Shown here one piece after another: positions 54,287-61,995 of a DNA stretch of 64,000 nt. The position numbers were made by a program, and so were the translations under genes. Location: positions 682,001 through 746,000 of the forward strand of contig JASNZW010000001.1 of NCBI GenBank assembly GCA_048499435.1, written 5' to 3'. The notes below the pieces were generated by a model. The model was not told the DNA's origin, searched no databases, and saw only the letters and a program-made list of their open reading frames with translations. The stretch comes from DAOTWC01 sp048499435 (lineage in GTDB: Bacteria > Chloroflexota > Anaerolineae > Aggregatilineales > Phototrophicaceae). How positions within the stretch are numbered: position 1 is the stretch's first letter; each line of letters begins with the position of its first letter.

Positions 54287-55750
54287 ATGGCCGCCCAGAC
54301 CAGCACACTCAGCCGGCTCATACGCCGGCCCAACGCCGCCCTGCAAAACCTGCTGCGCCCACGGGCGACCGACCGCGACGCCGCCTTCCGCGAGCGCATT
54401 GTGCGCAGCAGCCTGTTTATCGCGGTGGTGGGCGCGCTGCTGAGCTTCGCGTCCACGCTGTTCATCTTCCGGTCAGAGTGGGCGCTGATCTCGTTCCCGA
54501 CAGTGCACGTGGCGCTGCTGGCGCTGTGCTTCGCGGCGGCGCTGGCCGTGTACCGGGGCCGCATGGCCATCGCGAGCTGGCTGCTGGTGGCTGTCGCGCT
54601 GGTGGGGGCCAGCGGCATCCTCGCGCTGGCGCTTCAGGCGCAGTTGATTAACGGCGTGCTGCTGGGCGTGCTGCCGTTTTTCTTCGCCCCGCTGTTCGCG
54701 GCGATGCTGCTGCCGGCGCGCTGGATTATCCCGGTAAGCGTCATCACCGGCAGCGTCTACGGCCTGGTGCATTTCAGCGCGACGCTCAGCGGCGAGGACA
54801 CGCTGGGGCTGCGGGCTGACCAGCAGGTGGTGTCGGTCTTTCTCTTTCTGGTGGTGGCGAGCATCCTGCTGCGGCAGCTCCGGCTTGAGTTTGACGCCCG
54901 CCTGCAGGCCATGAGCGCCGCGATTCAGGAAGCGGAGGCGGCGCGGCAGCAGGCCGAAACCGACCGGGAGCGGGCCGAACGCGCCGACCGAACCAAGTCA
55001 CAGTTTCTGGCGAACATGAGCCACGAGCTGCGCACGCCGATGAACGCGATCATCGGCTATGACGAGGCGATGCTGGCCGGCATGGTCGGCGATTTCCAGC
55101 CCAGGCAGATCGAGCTGCTGCGCTATATCCAGACGAACGGCCGCCGTCTGTTGGCGCTCATCAACGACATCCTCGACCTGGCGAAAATCGAGTCCGGCAA
55201 AACCGAGCTTTACCTGGTCCCGATGCGCCCGCACCTGGTGATCGGCGACACGGTAGCCAGCCTGCAAAGCCTGGCCGCCGAGAAAGCGCTTGACCTGCGG
55301 GTAACGTTCGCCGCTGAGCTGCCCGGCGTGCTGATGGGCGACGCGAAGAAGATCGAGCAGATCGTGGTCAACCTGGTCAGCAACGCCATCAAGTTCACCG
55401 ACAGCGGCAGCGTCCTGGTCGAAGTGGCCGACGCCGGCCCGGACCGCTGGCAGTTCAGCGTGCGCGACACCGGCATCGGCATCAGCCCGGACGCGCAAGA
55501 GACCGTCTTTGACCCGTTTCACCAGGCGGACAACACGCCCACCCGAAAGTACAAAGGCACGGGCCTGGGCCTGTCCATCACCAGGCATCTGGTCGAGCGC
55601 ATGGGCGGCACAATTACACTTGTCTCCGCGCCGGACCAGGGGTCCGTCTTTACCGTCGTGCTGCCTGTGTTTGCAGAAACGCGGGCAGCGCAGCCAGCCA
55701 GCAGAAGCGCGGCGGAGGCCCCGCCCGCTGTGCCGGCGCAGCGTTCATAA
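54287..55750 (+). CDS. Membrane-bound sensor histidine kinase
   Basis: A 487-residue hybrid of a six-helix membrane domain (helices at about 42-62, 72-90, 94-116, 122-141, 147-163 and 178-197) and a kinase core. A short coiled coil (205-235) leads to the H-box NMSHELRTPMN with His246, then N-box NLVSNAIKF, G1 DTGIGI, F-box and G2 GTGLGLSI. There is no PAS or periplasmic domain, so the sensed signal probably lies in or near the membrane. It starts two bases after the diterpene cyclase, so the two are coupled in translation. The two receivers downstream are the obvious phosphate acceptors. Confidence 0.92.
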   Translation: MAAQTSTLSRLIRRPNAALQNLLRPRATDRDAAFRERIVRSSLFIAVVGALLSFASTLFIFRSEWALISFPTVHVALLALCFAAALAVYRGRMAIASWLLVAVALVGASGILALALQAQLINGVLLGVLPFFFAPLFAAMLLPARWIIPVSVITGSVYGLVHFSATLSGEDTLGLRADQQVVSVFLFLVVASILLRQLRLEFDARLQAMSAAIQEAEAARQQAETDRERAERADRTKSQFLANMSHELRTPMNAIIGYDEAMLAGMVGDFQPRQIELLRYIQTNGRRLLALINDILDLAKIESGKTELYLVPMRPHLVIGDTVASLQSLAAEKALDLRVTFAAELPGVLMGDAKKIEQIVVNLVSNAIKFTDSGSVLVEVADAGPDRWQFSVRDTGIGISPDAQETVFDPFHQADNTPTRKYKGTGLGLSITRHLVERMGGTITLVSAPDQGSVFTVVLPVFAETRAAQPASRSAAEAPPAVPAQRS

Positions 55751-55783
55751 AACCGCTCTGTCAGTCAGGCGAAAGGAACCACG

Positions 55784-56173
55784 ATGTCGGAACAACCTCT
55801 GTCCGTGCTGCTGGTGGATGACGACCCGTATGTTGGCGACCTGTTCCGGCTGGTTTTGGAGCATCATGCGTGGCATGTGCTCGTCGCGCCGGATGCCGAC
55901 CAGGCAATTGAATGGCTCAAGAACGCCGCAATAGACATCGTGGTGCTTGACCTGTTCCTGCCGGGCAAGGACGGCTATCAGGCGCTGACGGCGATGCGCC
56001 GGCTGCCCCAGGCGGCGGCGGCGCTGTTTGTGGCCACCACCGCCTACTACACCTCCGACACCCAGCGAGAAGTGCTGAACTACGGCTTTGACGGCTACAT
56101 ACCGAAACCTTTCATCGCCACTGACCTGGTGGACAGCCTGCGCAGCCTGAAACAGGGCGGCGGCGCGGCCTGA
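55784..56173 (+). CDS. Stand-alone response-regulator receiver 1
   Basis: A 129-residue CheY-like protein without an output domain. The acidic pocket is VDDDP (11-15), the phosphorylation site Asp56 in VVLDLFLP, the switch Thr near residue 85 and the Lys in IPKPF near 108. It lies 33 bases after the kinase gene. It must act by protein contact or pass phosphate onward, since no DNA-binding part is present. Confidence 0.93.
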   Translation: MSEQPLSVLLVDDDPYVGDLFRLVLEHHAWHVLVAPDADQAIEWLKNAAIDIVVLDLFLPGKDGYQALTAMRRLPQAAAALFVATTAYYTSDTQREVLNYGFDGYIPKPFIATDLVDSLRSLKQGGGAA

Positions 56174-56244
56174 CCCTGACACTGACTACCGCAACGAGCG
56201 GCGCGGCGCAGCGCCGGACGCTGCCTGCTCAAAAGGACGCGGAA

Positions 56245-56646
56245 ATGGCCGACACAAGCGCCTGGGACGTGATCATCGTTGATGACGAGCCTGATAACCT
56301 GGGTGTGTTAGAGATCGTTATGGGCTTCAACGGGGTGCAGTATCGCGCTGCGCAGTCCGGCGACGAGTGCCTCCGGCTGCTGGCGGAGCGCCCCCCCGCG
56401 TTCCTGCTTGTTGATATTCAGATGCCGGGCATGTCGGGCTTCGAGCTGCTGGAGCGCGTCCGCGCTGTGCCGGCGTGGCAGCATATACCGGCGATCGCCG
56501 TCACCGCCTTCGCCAAATCGGAAGATGAAGAGCGCATCATGGCAGCCGGTTTCGATGGCTACATCAGCAAGCCGGTCGACGTGCTGACGCTGATAGACGA
56601 GATCAGCCGGTTCCTCGACCGCAAGAAGGACAGTAAACAGCCATGA
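56245..56646 (+). CDS. Stand-alone response-regulator receiver 2
   Basis: A 133-residue CheY-like protein: IVDDEPDN (11-18), phosphorylation site Asp57 in LLVDIQMPG, AVTAFAK with the switch Thr, and Lys in ISKPVD. A basic tail (DRKKDSKQP) ends it. Its stop overlaps the start of the Rv3378c-like gene by four bases, a tight translational link between signalling and enzyme genes. It has no output domain. Confidence 0.93.
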   Translation: MADTSAWDVIIVDDEPDNLGVLEIVMGFNGVQYRAAQSGDECLRLLAERPPAFLLVDIQMPGMSGFELLERVRAVPAWQHIPAIAVTAFAKSEDEERIMAAGFDGYISKPVDVLTLIDEISRFLDRKKDSKQP

Positions 56647-57620
56647 CCGACACAGCCGCATTTGCACAGCGCATCCGCGAACGCTTCCCGGAGGGCCTGA
56701 CGGCGATGGTCGCCATCGGCGGCACGCGCACCACGTTTATCCTGGAGCAGAACCGGCACAGCGACAACCCAGGCCGCATCGTCGATTTCTGGGCTTACAA
56801 AGATTATCTTTTTCGGCGCTATTTCGATTTTGTGGAGCTGTTCCTGCGCCTGGGCGGCGCGAACCTCGTTATCACCGCGCTGGGCTACCAGAGCTTTTAC
56901 GAGCGCGGCGAGCAGTACGCCAGCTACATCTCGGAGGCGACGCGGGCGCTGGCCGAGGACGCGGCGCAGCGTTTCTACCGCGACCACCAGATAGACCCCT
57001 ATTTTATCGGCATTGACACCCTGCTGCACCTGCCCCCGGACCATCACGCGCACATCCTGGGCCGCCAACTGGCCGACTTCCAGCGCGCCTGGCCCTACGC
57101 CGAGGGCCGCCGCAAGCTCATCTGGGAGATCGCCTCTATTCCCCTGTATTCGGTGCGCCAGGCCGACCAGACGCTGGGCCAGGAAGCCGCCGCGCAGCTC
57201 GACGCTGAGCTTCAGGCCGCGCCCACGCTCCAGGCCGTGCACGACCTGCTCTACCAGCACTACGCGCGCGCGGCCTACGGCACGACCATCCCGCTGCCGC
57301 ATTTCTATCTGGGGTCAAACCGCAACGGCGACATCAAGCTGCGGGCGGTGCTGCCGGCGGCTTTCCTGTGCGGCAGCCCCTGCCGCTTCTTCTACACGCC
57401 CTATCCGACGCTGTTCATTTCCGAGGACAGCCTCAGGGCGGTGATCGAGGACGTCGCGTTCGGCAAACAGAAGCTGCGCTCCAACCAGATAGACTACGAT
57501 GCCAAATACACGCCAGAGCTGGCGGAGGCCGAATACCAGCAGTTCATCGCCCTCAGCCAGGACCCCGGCGCGATCATCGGCTTCACGCGCGCGGTGGGCG
57601 ACCACGACAGCACGGTGTGA
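56643..57620 (+). CDS. Rv3378c (tuberculosinol synthase)-like terpene synthase
   Basis: A 325-residue protein that I align by eye with Mycobacterium tuberculosis Rv3378c, a cis-prenyltransferase-fold enzyme that removes diphosphate from the cyclised diterpene. Matching blocks are GGTRTTFILEQN (26-37; Rv3378c has DGTRRWFHLECN), the ERGEQY and FYRDH...FIG region (85-125), and FYTPYPTLFISEDSLRAVI followed by YTPELAEAEYQQF and GFTRAV near the end. The Asp that starts DGTR is Gly here, which may alter chemistry. There is no DDxxD motif. With the cyclase of the same operon it would complete a two-step diterpenoid pathway. Function is inferred. Confidence 0.7.
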   Translation: MTDTAAFAQRIRERFPEGLTAMVAIGGTRTTFILEQNRHSDNPGRIVDFWAYKDYLFRRYFDFVELFLRLGGANLVITALGYQSFYERGEQYASYISEATRALAEDAAQRFYRDHQIDPYFIGIDTLLHLPPDHHAHILGRQLADFQRAWPYAEGRRKLIWEIASIPLYSVRQADQTLGQEAAAQLDAELQAAPTLQAVHDLLYQHYARAAYGTTIPLPHFYLGSNRNGDIKLRAVLPAAFLCGSPCRFFYTPYPTLFISEDSLRAVIEDVAFGKQKLRSNQIDYDAKYTPELAEAEYQQFIALSQDPGAIIGFTRAVGDHDSTV

Positions 57621-57649
57621 CGCGGACCGGAAGGGCAGGCGGCGCGGTG

Positions 57650-58306
57650 GTGACAAACTGGTTTCTCGACTTCGATGACACGCTGGCCAGCGGGTCCACC
57701 ACCTGGGGCTGGAAACACGCGCTGCCCAGGCTCATCCGCGACCACCGCCTGCCGTTCGACAGCGCGCGCTTCCAGCGCGCGACGCTGGCCGCGCAGGCGC
57801 AGGTAGCCGCCGGCGCGGGCCTGGAGCCGGTAATCGCGGAGCTGTTTCAGGCGATGGAGTGGCCCGGCGCGCTGGGCCAGGCGCTGATCACGGATGTGCT
57901 TACGGCGTATGAGCCGGAGCTGTTCGCTGACGCCCTGCCGTTCCTCGACCGGCTGCGCGCGGCGCGGCACGCCGTCTACATCGTCTCCAACAACCCGCGC
58001 TCGGTGGCGCAGGCGCAGCGCCTGGGCGTCGCGCCGTATATCACGCGCTTCTTCACGCCCGACGCGCACGCTGACGGCCTGGCCAAGCCGGACCCGCGCC
58101 TGTGGGCGCATATCGTCGCTGAGGCCGAAGGCGTGACGGCGCGCAGCTCAGTTATCGTGGGCGATGACCCCTGGACGGACGGCGCGTTCGCGGAACAATG
58201 CGGGCTGGCGTGCTGGCTGGTTGACCGCGACCAGCGTTTCGGCGCGCTCGATGAGGGCGGCGGCGCGCGCCGGCGGGTGGCGTCACTGGACGAAATTCCC
58301 GTCTGA
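57650..58306 (+). CDS. HAD-superfamily phosphatase
   Basis: A 218-residue HAD hydrolase. Motif I is DFDDT (Asp7 nucleophile, Asp9 acid), motif II is VSNNP, motif III Lys is in LAKPDPRLW and motif IV is GDDPWTDG. The helical cap lies between residues about 15 and 95. It follows the Rv3378c-like gene by 29 bases on the same strand and is probably the last gene of the operon. A role in releasing phosphate from a prenyl or other intermediate is possible but general housekeeping is equally so. Two adjacent GTG codons compete as start. Confidence 0.85.
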   Translation: MTNWFLDFDDTLASGSTTWGWKHALPRLIRDHRLPFDSARFQRATLAAQAQVAAGAGLEPVIAELFQAMEWPGALGQALITDVLTAYEPELFADALPFLDRLRAARHAVYIVSNNPRSVAQAQRLGVAPYITRFFTPDAHADGLAKPDPRLWAHIVAEAEGVTARSSVIVGDDPWTDGAFAEQCGLACWLVDRDQRFGALDEGGGARRRVASLDEIPV

Positions 58307-58311
58307 ACGCG

Positions 58312-58698
58312 CTAAACCGGGCACTTCGGCTGTGACTTCAGGCGCAGGACAAGCTGCTCGAAAGCAACGATGTCCATCGGCTTGCACAGGGTGTAATCCA
58401 CATCGGTGTCTTCGTGGAACAGCATGTGCGGGTTGGCCGTCATGATGATGACGTACATGCGCTCAGCGGCCTTGTCCTGCTTCAGCTCGTGCATGACTGT
58501 GATGCCGTCCTTGACCGGCATCGCCAGGTCCAGCAGCAGCAGGTCGAACGCCTCTCGCCGCAGCAGGTCCAGCGCATCCTGGCCGTTCTCGGCCTGCTGC
58601 ACCGCGTAGCCCGTGCGCTGGAGGACCAGCGCGCACAGGTCGCGGTTGAAAAAGTTATCGTCCACAATGAGGGCGCGCGGCGTTTCTCCAGCGGTCAT
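58312..58698 (-). CDS. Stand-alone response-regulator receiver 3
   Basis: A 128-residue CheY-like protein on the opposite strand, convergent with the HAD gene only five bases away. VDDNFFNRD (12-20), phosphorylation site Asp57 in LLLDLAMP, IMTANPH with the switch Thr and CKPMD with Lys105 are seen. AAGGGA precedes the chosen ATG; a longer reading overlaps the HEAT-repeat gene. It may belong to the same signalling set as the kinase across the strand. Confidence 0.9.
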   Translation of the reverse strand: MTAGETPRALIVDDNFFNRDLCALVLQRTGYAVQQAENGQDALDLLRREAFDLLLLDLAMPVKDGITVMHELKQDKAAERMYVIIMTANPHMLFHEDTDVDYTLCKPMDIVAFEQLVLRLKSQPKCPV

Positions 58699-58729
58699 GG
58701 GTGTTCCCTTGTCATTCGGGCGCAGACCG

Positions 58730-59353
58730 TTAAGTCTGCGTGAGCTTTTCAAGCGCGATCAGCGCGCGGGCCTGCACGTGGTGCGACGGGTCAGCCGTGT
58801 ACTGGCGGATCTCGCGGATCACGCCGGCGTCGCCAATCGCCGCCAGCGCTTCGATAGCGGTGTAGCGCACCGCGTGCGACGCAGTGTGGTGCATGACATC
58901 TACCAGCAGGGGGACGGCGCGCTTATCGCCCAGCTTGCCCAGCGCCTGGATAACCCAGACAGCGGCCTGGTCGTTGAAGTCGTTTTGCAGAACCGCCATC
59001 AGCGGGCTGACCGCCTCATCCGCGCCGGCATCGCCCAGAAACTGGGCGGCGGCGATGCGGATCGCCGGGCTGCCGGATTGCAGACAGGACACAACGCCGG
59101 AAACGGCGCGTTTGTCCGCAAGCTCGCTCAGGATCATGAGGATTTTCCAGCGATAGCGGTCGTCCTTGGTGGCGAGCGCGGCCACCAGCGGCTCGGTGGC
59201 GCTGGCGCGCATAGCGAGCAGGTCGCTGCGGGCTTTTTCGCGGTTGGCGGCGTCCGGGGAAATCAGATCGTCCAGCAGCGGCTGAATGCCCGCCGGCGCG
59301 CTGGCGTGTTCAACAGTGGCCGCCGATGAAAGGCGTCGGCGTGATTTCGTCAT
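58730..59353 (-). CDS. HEAT-repeat protein
   Basis: A 207-residue soluble protein composed of about five HEAT (PBS-lyase-like) helical repeats, e.g. SGSPAIRIAAAQFLGDAGAD, DQAAVWVIQALGKLGDKRAV and SHAVRYTAIEALAAIGDAGV. Such repeats bind other proteins. It lies directly before receiver 3 and may present it to a partner. AGGTGG is close before the ATG. Confidence 0.85.
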   Translation of the reverse strand: MTKSRRRLSSAATVEHASAPAGIQPLLDDLISPDAANREKARSDLLAMRASATEPLVAALATKDDRYRWKILMILSELADKRAVSGVVSCLQSGSPAIRIAAAQFLGDAGADEAVSPLMAVLQNDFNDQAAVWVIQALGKLGDKRAVPLLVDVMHHTASHAVRYTAIEALAAIGDAGVIREIRQYTADPSHHVQARALIALEKLTQT

Positions 59354-59380
59354 AGAGCCACCTGCCTCAGACAAAACATA

Positions 59381-59977
59381 TCAAGCACCTTTGTCCAGAA
59401 CCTGCCGGGCCGCCGGCGTCACAGCGAAGCGAACGGCAGCCCCACCCGGCAGCCTCTCCGGGCTGACAATCTCGTCCTGGATGATTACCCCTTCCGTGCG
59501 CCGCAGTATCTCAATATCCATCCAGGGCACAGGCTGCCACCACAGCGCCTCGAACACCTCAGCGCTGATCTGGCTGAGGCTGTCGGGCTTCACGGGGTCA
59601 ATGAGTTCCCACACGCCGTCCAGCCCCGCCTGCGCCATGCGCGCAGCCGCAGCCTGACACCAGTCCTGCGCCTGGGCCAGTATCCGGGCGGCCTGCCGGT
59701 TTTCAGACAGGTTATGCTCATTGTAATGGATAATCTGGAAAAAATGCTTAATTTCATCTATACAGGCACACACTTCCTCGTACTTCTCCGCCAGCAGCGG
59801 GTCAGTGGGCGGGGCAGCGCACAGCAGCGAGAGGGACTCAACGCTGGCGAGCACGTTGGGCGGCACAGACAGCGTAAAGCTGCCGGCGACGATTTGCAGC
59901 TCAAACAGACGCTCAACGTGCTGGGCGATGCAGTCCTGAAGTTCGCGGGCGACGGCGGTGCGGGTTGTGTTTTCCAT
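59381..59977 (-). CDS. Unknown soluble protein upstream of the HEAT-repeat gene
   Basis: A 198-residue protein with helical N-terminal two thirds (ELQDCIAQHVERLFELQIVAGS, YEEVCACIDEIKHFFQIIHYNEHN) and a beta-rich end (IEILRRTEGVIIQDEIVSPERLPGG). No family is recognised. It is 27 bases from the HEAT gene, so the three minus-strand genes likely form one transcript. The start at MENTTRT is the better ATG; an earlier one adds 45 residues that look non-coding. Confidence 0.6.
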   Translation of the reverse strand: MENTTRTAVARELQDCIAQHVERLFELQIVAGSFTLSVPPNVLASVESLSLLCAAPPTDPLLAEKYEEVCACIDEIKHFFQIIHYNEHNLSENRQAARILAQAQDWCQAAAARMAQAGLDGVWELIDPVKPDSLSQISAEVFEALWWQPVPWMDIEILRRTEGVIIQDEIVSPERLPGGAAVRFAVTPAARQVLDKGA

Positions 59978-60120
59978 GCGTTCTCTGTCCGGCGGCTGGC
60001 GCTGATAAAAATCGTAAACCCAGCTTATCCTTTCACACTGTAGCACCTGTGGCCGCCAATGGGGGCAAAGAAATTGTGAATAAAATCCGAAATTTGTATT
60101 TGTTTGTGCCAAGCGGCATA

Positions 60121-60159
60121 CAAAAGCGAGTTCACAGGTATCAGCCCTGTGAACTCGCT
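60121..60159 (-). terminator. Intrinsic terminator of the solute-binding/VWA gene
   Basis: Perfect 14-base arms AGCGAGTTCACAGG and CCTGTGAACTCGCT with a seven-base loop, followed by TTTTG on the minus strand. It ends transcription from 61948. The remaining bases between 59978 and 60120 are AT-richer and probably hold the promoter of the next group; no clear boxes are assigned. Confidence 0.9.
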
Positions 60160-60193
60160 GGCGTTAAGCTGGCCGGGCGGCGCCGCCGGCCCT

Positions 60194-61948
60194 CTAGAAG
60201 TAGCTGCTGATGATCTCCAGCACGTTGAGGATGTTCCGCGCGTCGCCGGACTGCACGCGCGTGCTGCTGGCACGGGCTAGGCTGCTGAGCGTGTTGACAT
60301 CGGCGTCAGCCCCGTAGGCCACCGGTATCACGATCACCGGGTTGAGCGACTCGCGCGTGGCCTGGATGGTGCGCACGGCGTCGTTGAGCGACACGCTGCC
60401 CTCGCTGGTGTCGGCCCCGTCGCTGAGGATAACGACCGCGCGAATCCGGTCGCCGTCGGCCTGCTCGTTCATCATCCCGACGATTTCCTGCGTCGCCTGG
60501 TAGAGCGCGGTGCCGCCCTCAGCGCGCAGCCCGCGAATGCTGTTGATCACCTGCTGGCGGTTAGTTTCAACGTTATCTACAGGCACACGCATCTCAACGC
60601 CCTGGTTGAACACGGCCAGCCCGATGCGGTTGGTCGGCTCCAGCTTGGCGACAAACGCTTCGGCGGCCTGCCGCGCCTGGCCGATTTTATCGTCCGATTC
60701 CATCGAGCCGGAAACGTCAATCAGCAGGATGATATCGGCCTGCTTCTTGACGAACGACCAGCTTTGCTGAACAGCGGCGACCACTTCCGGCGCTGGCACG
60801 TCCAGCACTGTTGGCGGGCCGGCAGGCGTCACACCGTTTTCGGCTACAAACGGGTAGCCCAGCTCAACGTCCGGGTTGGCCGGGCGGAAGCCGTACTCCA
60901 TGATGGCGGTCTGCGGGCCGGGCAGCAGCGTGTATTCGATAAAGACGCGGGCGGCCTCGCGCTGCTCCGCCGTCACCCAGTCGGCGTTGACGATGGCCAT
61001 CGGGTGTTCATGCCAGAACGTGCCCTCTTTCGGGTAAAGCGCCACCAGTTTTTCCGGCGGCTGCACTTCAGTCTTGCCCTGGTTGATGAAGATCAGGTCG
61101 TTTTCTTCCAGCGCCACAAAGTCCAGGTAATCCGGCCCCTGGGCGATGTACTCTTTGAACTCGGTCGTGCGGCGCGAGTAGTGGCGGATAAGCTGTTCGA
61201 TCTGGCGCACGCCGTCCTGCACCGCCTCGTCATTGACCACATCAAGCGTCAGCCGCCGCCCGGTAAAGCCGGTCTCGCGGGCCGCCGCGTAAAACTCAGC
61301 GATCAGCGTGGACAGCGCGGTCGAGCTGATGAAGGGGTCGGTGTGGCCGTAGTAAACGGTGCGCCGCCCGCTGAAGCCGTAGTCCTGCCAGCCGTTCGGG
61401 CTGTTGAGCACGCCTAACAGCTCTTCCCAGCCAACCTCGTCATAGCCTACCGTGTCGCGGATGGCCTGCAGGCGGCTCTCCCAGATCGCCATGACGACGG
61501 GGGCCAGCGCGGTCGCCTGGATGTCGTTGAGGTCGAAAAGCTGGCGCCCGCTCTGGTAATTGGCCAGCGCCAGCCAGTGGCTCACCGACGGGTTGAAGAT
61601 GGTCGGGCGCTCTACATTCTGGTTATTGGGCGCGATAACGGCGTTGACGATGCCCTGCATCGCCGTGCCGGAGGACGCCGGCCCGCCAGTCACGTAGATC
61701 GGGCGCTCACCAGCGGCCAGCGCCGCGCCCGTGACCGGGTTCTTGCCGCTGGCAAAGGCGGCGTTGAAATCAGCGATGATCCGCGGCATGTACAGCTCGC
61801 CTTCCGGCGAGTAAAGAATTGAGATGTCAATCGCGTTGTCCGGGCGGCCTTCGGTGACCGGCACGCCGGGCGTGCCGCTGTCGCAGGCCGCCAGCGCCAG
61901 CAGCGCCAGCAGCATCAGCAGGCTCACCGCGATACGTTTGTGGTTCAT
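60194..61948 (-). CDS. Lipoprotein fusing a solute-binding-like region to a VWA domain
   Basis: A 584-residue lipoprotein with signal peptide and lipobox LAAC (Cys22). Residues about 40-370 resemble extracellular solute-binding proteins (IDISILYSPEGELYMPRIIADFNAAF, YYGHTDPFISSTAL, LVALYPKEGTFWHEHPMAIVNADW). Residues about 404-580 form a VWA domain with an intact metal site DVSGSMES (411-418) and VVILSDGADTSEG. The combination suggests a surface protein that binds a ligand and engages partners through Mg2+. It is preceded by a related membrane-anchored protein 47 bases upstream; no ABC permease is adjacent. Confidence 0.85.
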   Translation of the reverse strand: MNHKRIAVSLLMLLALLALAACDSGTPGVPVTEGRPDNAIDISILYSPEGELYMPRIIADFNAAFASGKNPVTGAALAAGERPIYVTGGPASSGTAMQGIVNAVIAPNNQNVERPTIFNPSVSHWLALANYQSGRQLFDLNDIQATALAPVVMAIWESRLQAIRDTVGYDEVGWEELLGVLNSPNGWQDYGFSGRRTVYYGHTDPFISSTALSTLIAEFYAAARETGFTGRRLTLDVVNDEAVQDGVRQIEQLIRHYSRRTTEFKEYIAQGPDYLDFVALEENDLIFINQGKTEVQPPEKLVALYPKEGTFWHEHPMAIVNADWVTAEQREAARVFIEYTLLPGPQTAIMEYGFRPANPDVELGYPFVAENGVTPAGPPTVLDVPAPEVVAAVQQSWSFVKKQADIILLIDVSGSMESDDKIGQARQAAEAFVAKLEPTNRIGLAVFNQGVEMRVPVDNVETNRQQVINSIRGLRAEGGTALYQATQEIVGMMNEQADGDRIRAVVILSDGADTSEGSVSLNDAVRTIQATRESLNPVIVIPVAYGADADVNTLSSLARASSTRVQSGDARNILNVLEIISSYF

Positions 61949-61995
61949 AATACCCCTCTCTCCTTAAGTCCTGGCACGGTCAGCGATCAGGCAGT

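Noticed and set aside
56643..57620. Assignment as ordinary undecaprenyl diphosphate synthase
   Set aside because: The UppS motifs (DGNGRWA and the C-terminal RxSxF) are missing, while blocks along the whole length match Rv3378c.
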